A DNA stretch of 64,000 nt from CALBPI01 sp038529355 (GTDB lineage Bacteria; Pseudomonadota; Gammaproteobacteria; Steroidobacterales; Woeseiaceae), in the NCBI GenBank assembly GCA_038529355.1, contig JBCBDU010000002.1:1-64000 (forward strand). The letters are read 5' to 3'. Below, piece by piece: positions 63,901 through 64,000 of this stretch. The number at the start of each line of letters is the position of its first letter. The first letter of the stretch is position 1. The notes under the pieces were generated by a model. The model was not told where the DNA came from, ran no database searches, and saw only the letters and a program-made list of their open reading frames with translations. Made by a program: the position numbers and the translations under genes.

Positions 63901-64000
63901 CCGCCTTGTGGTTTTAATCAGACAGCCCTATCCGAAAAATACAAACGTTTGCATTCTGTGCGGCGCAGGCGTAGAAATAGCGTGGGCTTAATTTACAGGA

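Noticed and set aside
1..64000. CRISPR arrays, tRNA or rRNA genes, intact transposases
   Set aside because: No regularly spaced repeats, cloverleaf-like sequence, rRNA motifs or DDE-type transposase frames were seen by eye; short elements could still be missed.

Overview
The window looks like chromosomal DNA of an aerobic, probably marine or sediment gammaproteobacterium. The evidence is moderately high GC, two-membrane architecture (TonB receptor, DUF1302-type and other beta-barrels, many lipoproteins), glutathione-dependent formaldehyde oxidation, a BCCT osmolyte transporter and a cyanophycin locus. I cannot name the genus. No rRNA, tRNA, CRISPR array, intact insertion sequence, prophage or integrase was recognised. 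About 44 protein genes are supported, one of them (a 51-residue Arc-like protein at 11287-11442) too short for ordinary ORF cutoffs.

Layout. 0.2-9 kb: an MFS transporter diverges from a very large inner-membrane/periplasmic protein of unknown function; then a small outer-membrane barrel, and a dienoyl-CoA isomerase-type crotonase divergent from a 4-hydroxybutyryl-CoA dehydratase-type flavin/Fe-S enzyme. 9-17 kb: a secreted protein of unknown function, an SPFH/band-7 protein with an Arc-like partner and a palindromic operator candidate, a Tat-exported carotenoid oxygenase with a DUF2141 protein, a barrel protein, a DUF4399 lipoprotein, a rhomboid protease and an Ala/Pro-rich protein. 17.3-20.8 kb: a 1158-residue lipoprotein that seems to combine calcium-binding repeats, an anthrax protective-antigen-like pore/translocation core and seven FG-GAP-like propeller repeats. 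20.8-26 kb: DM13 protein, DEAD-box helicase, DUF1295 membrane protein, second MFS transporter.

25.8-31.3 kb (minus strand): a compact frmA - DUF7009-like - fdhD - FdhF/YdeP-type molybdoenzyme - RluA-type pseudouridine synthase run with overlapping or nearly abutting genes from the second gene on, suggesting formaldehyde/formate oxidation. 31.25-31.96 kb: a gene-poor stretch with an AT-richer island holding a possible gene remnant. 32-38.4 kb: a secreted metzincin-type protease, a DUF2452-like protein, a coupled Bor-like lipoprotein plus DUF2235 hydrolase pair, and recQ. 38.7-43.8 kb (plus strand): a hot-dog thioesterase, an RND exporter fused to a LolA-like periplasmic domain, and a DUF1302-like outer-membrane protein, which together look like a trans-envelope lipid-handling module.

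43.8-51.4 kb (minus strand): TonB-dependent receptor, TPR-sulfotransferase, BCCT transporter and SelO AMPylase in tight series. 51.5-52.2 kb: YceH-type protein. 52.3-59.8 kb (minus strand): alpha/beta hydrolase, iadA, cphB, cphA and a second Mur-ligase-like cyanophycin synthetase paralogue, i.e. a complete synthesis and breakdown set for the Asp/Arg storage polymer cyanophycin. 59.9-63.9 kb (plus strand): a lipoprotein esterase, a small lipoprotein, a membrane protein and an SSS-family sodium:solute symporter. The last 100 bases hold nothing recognised.
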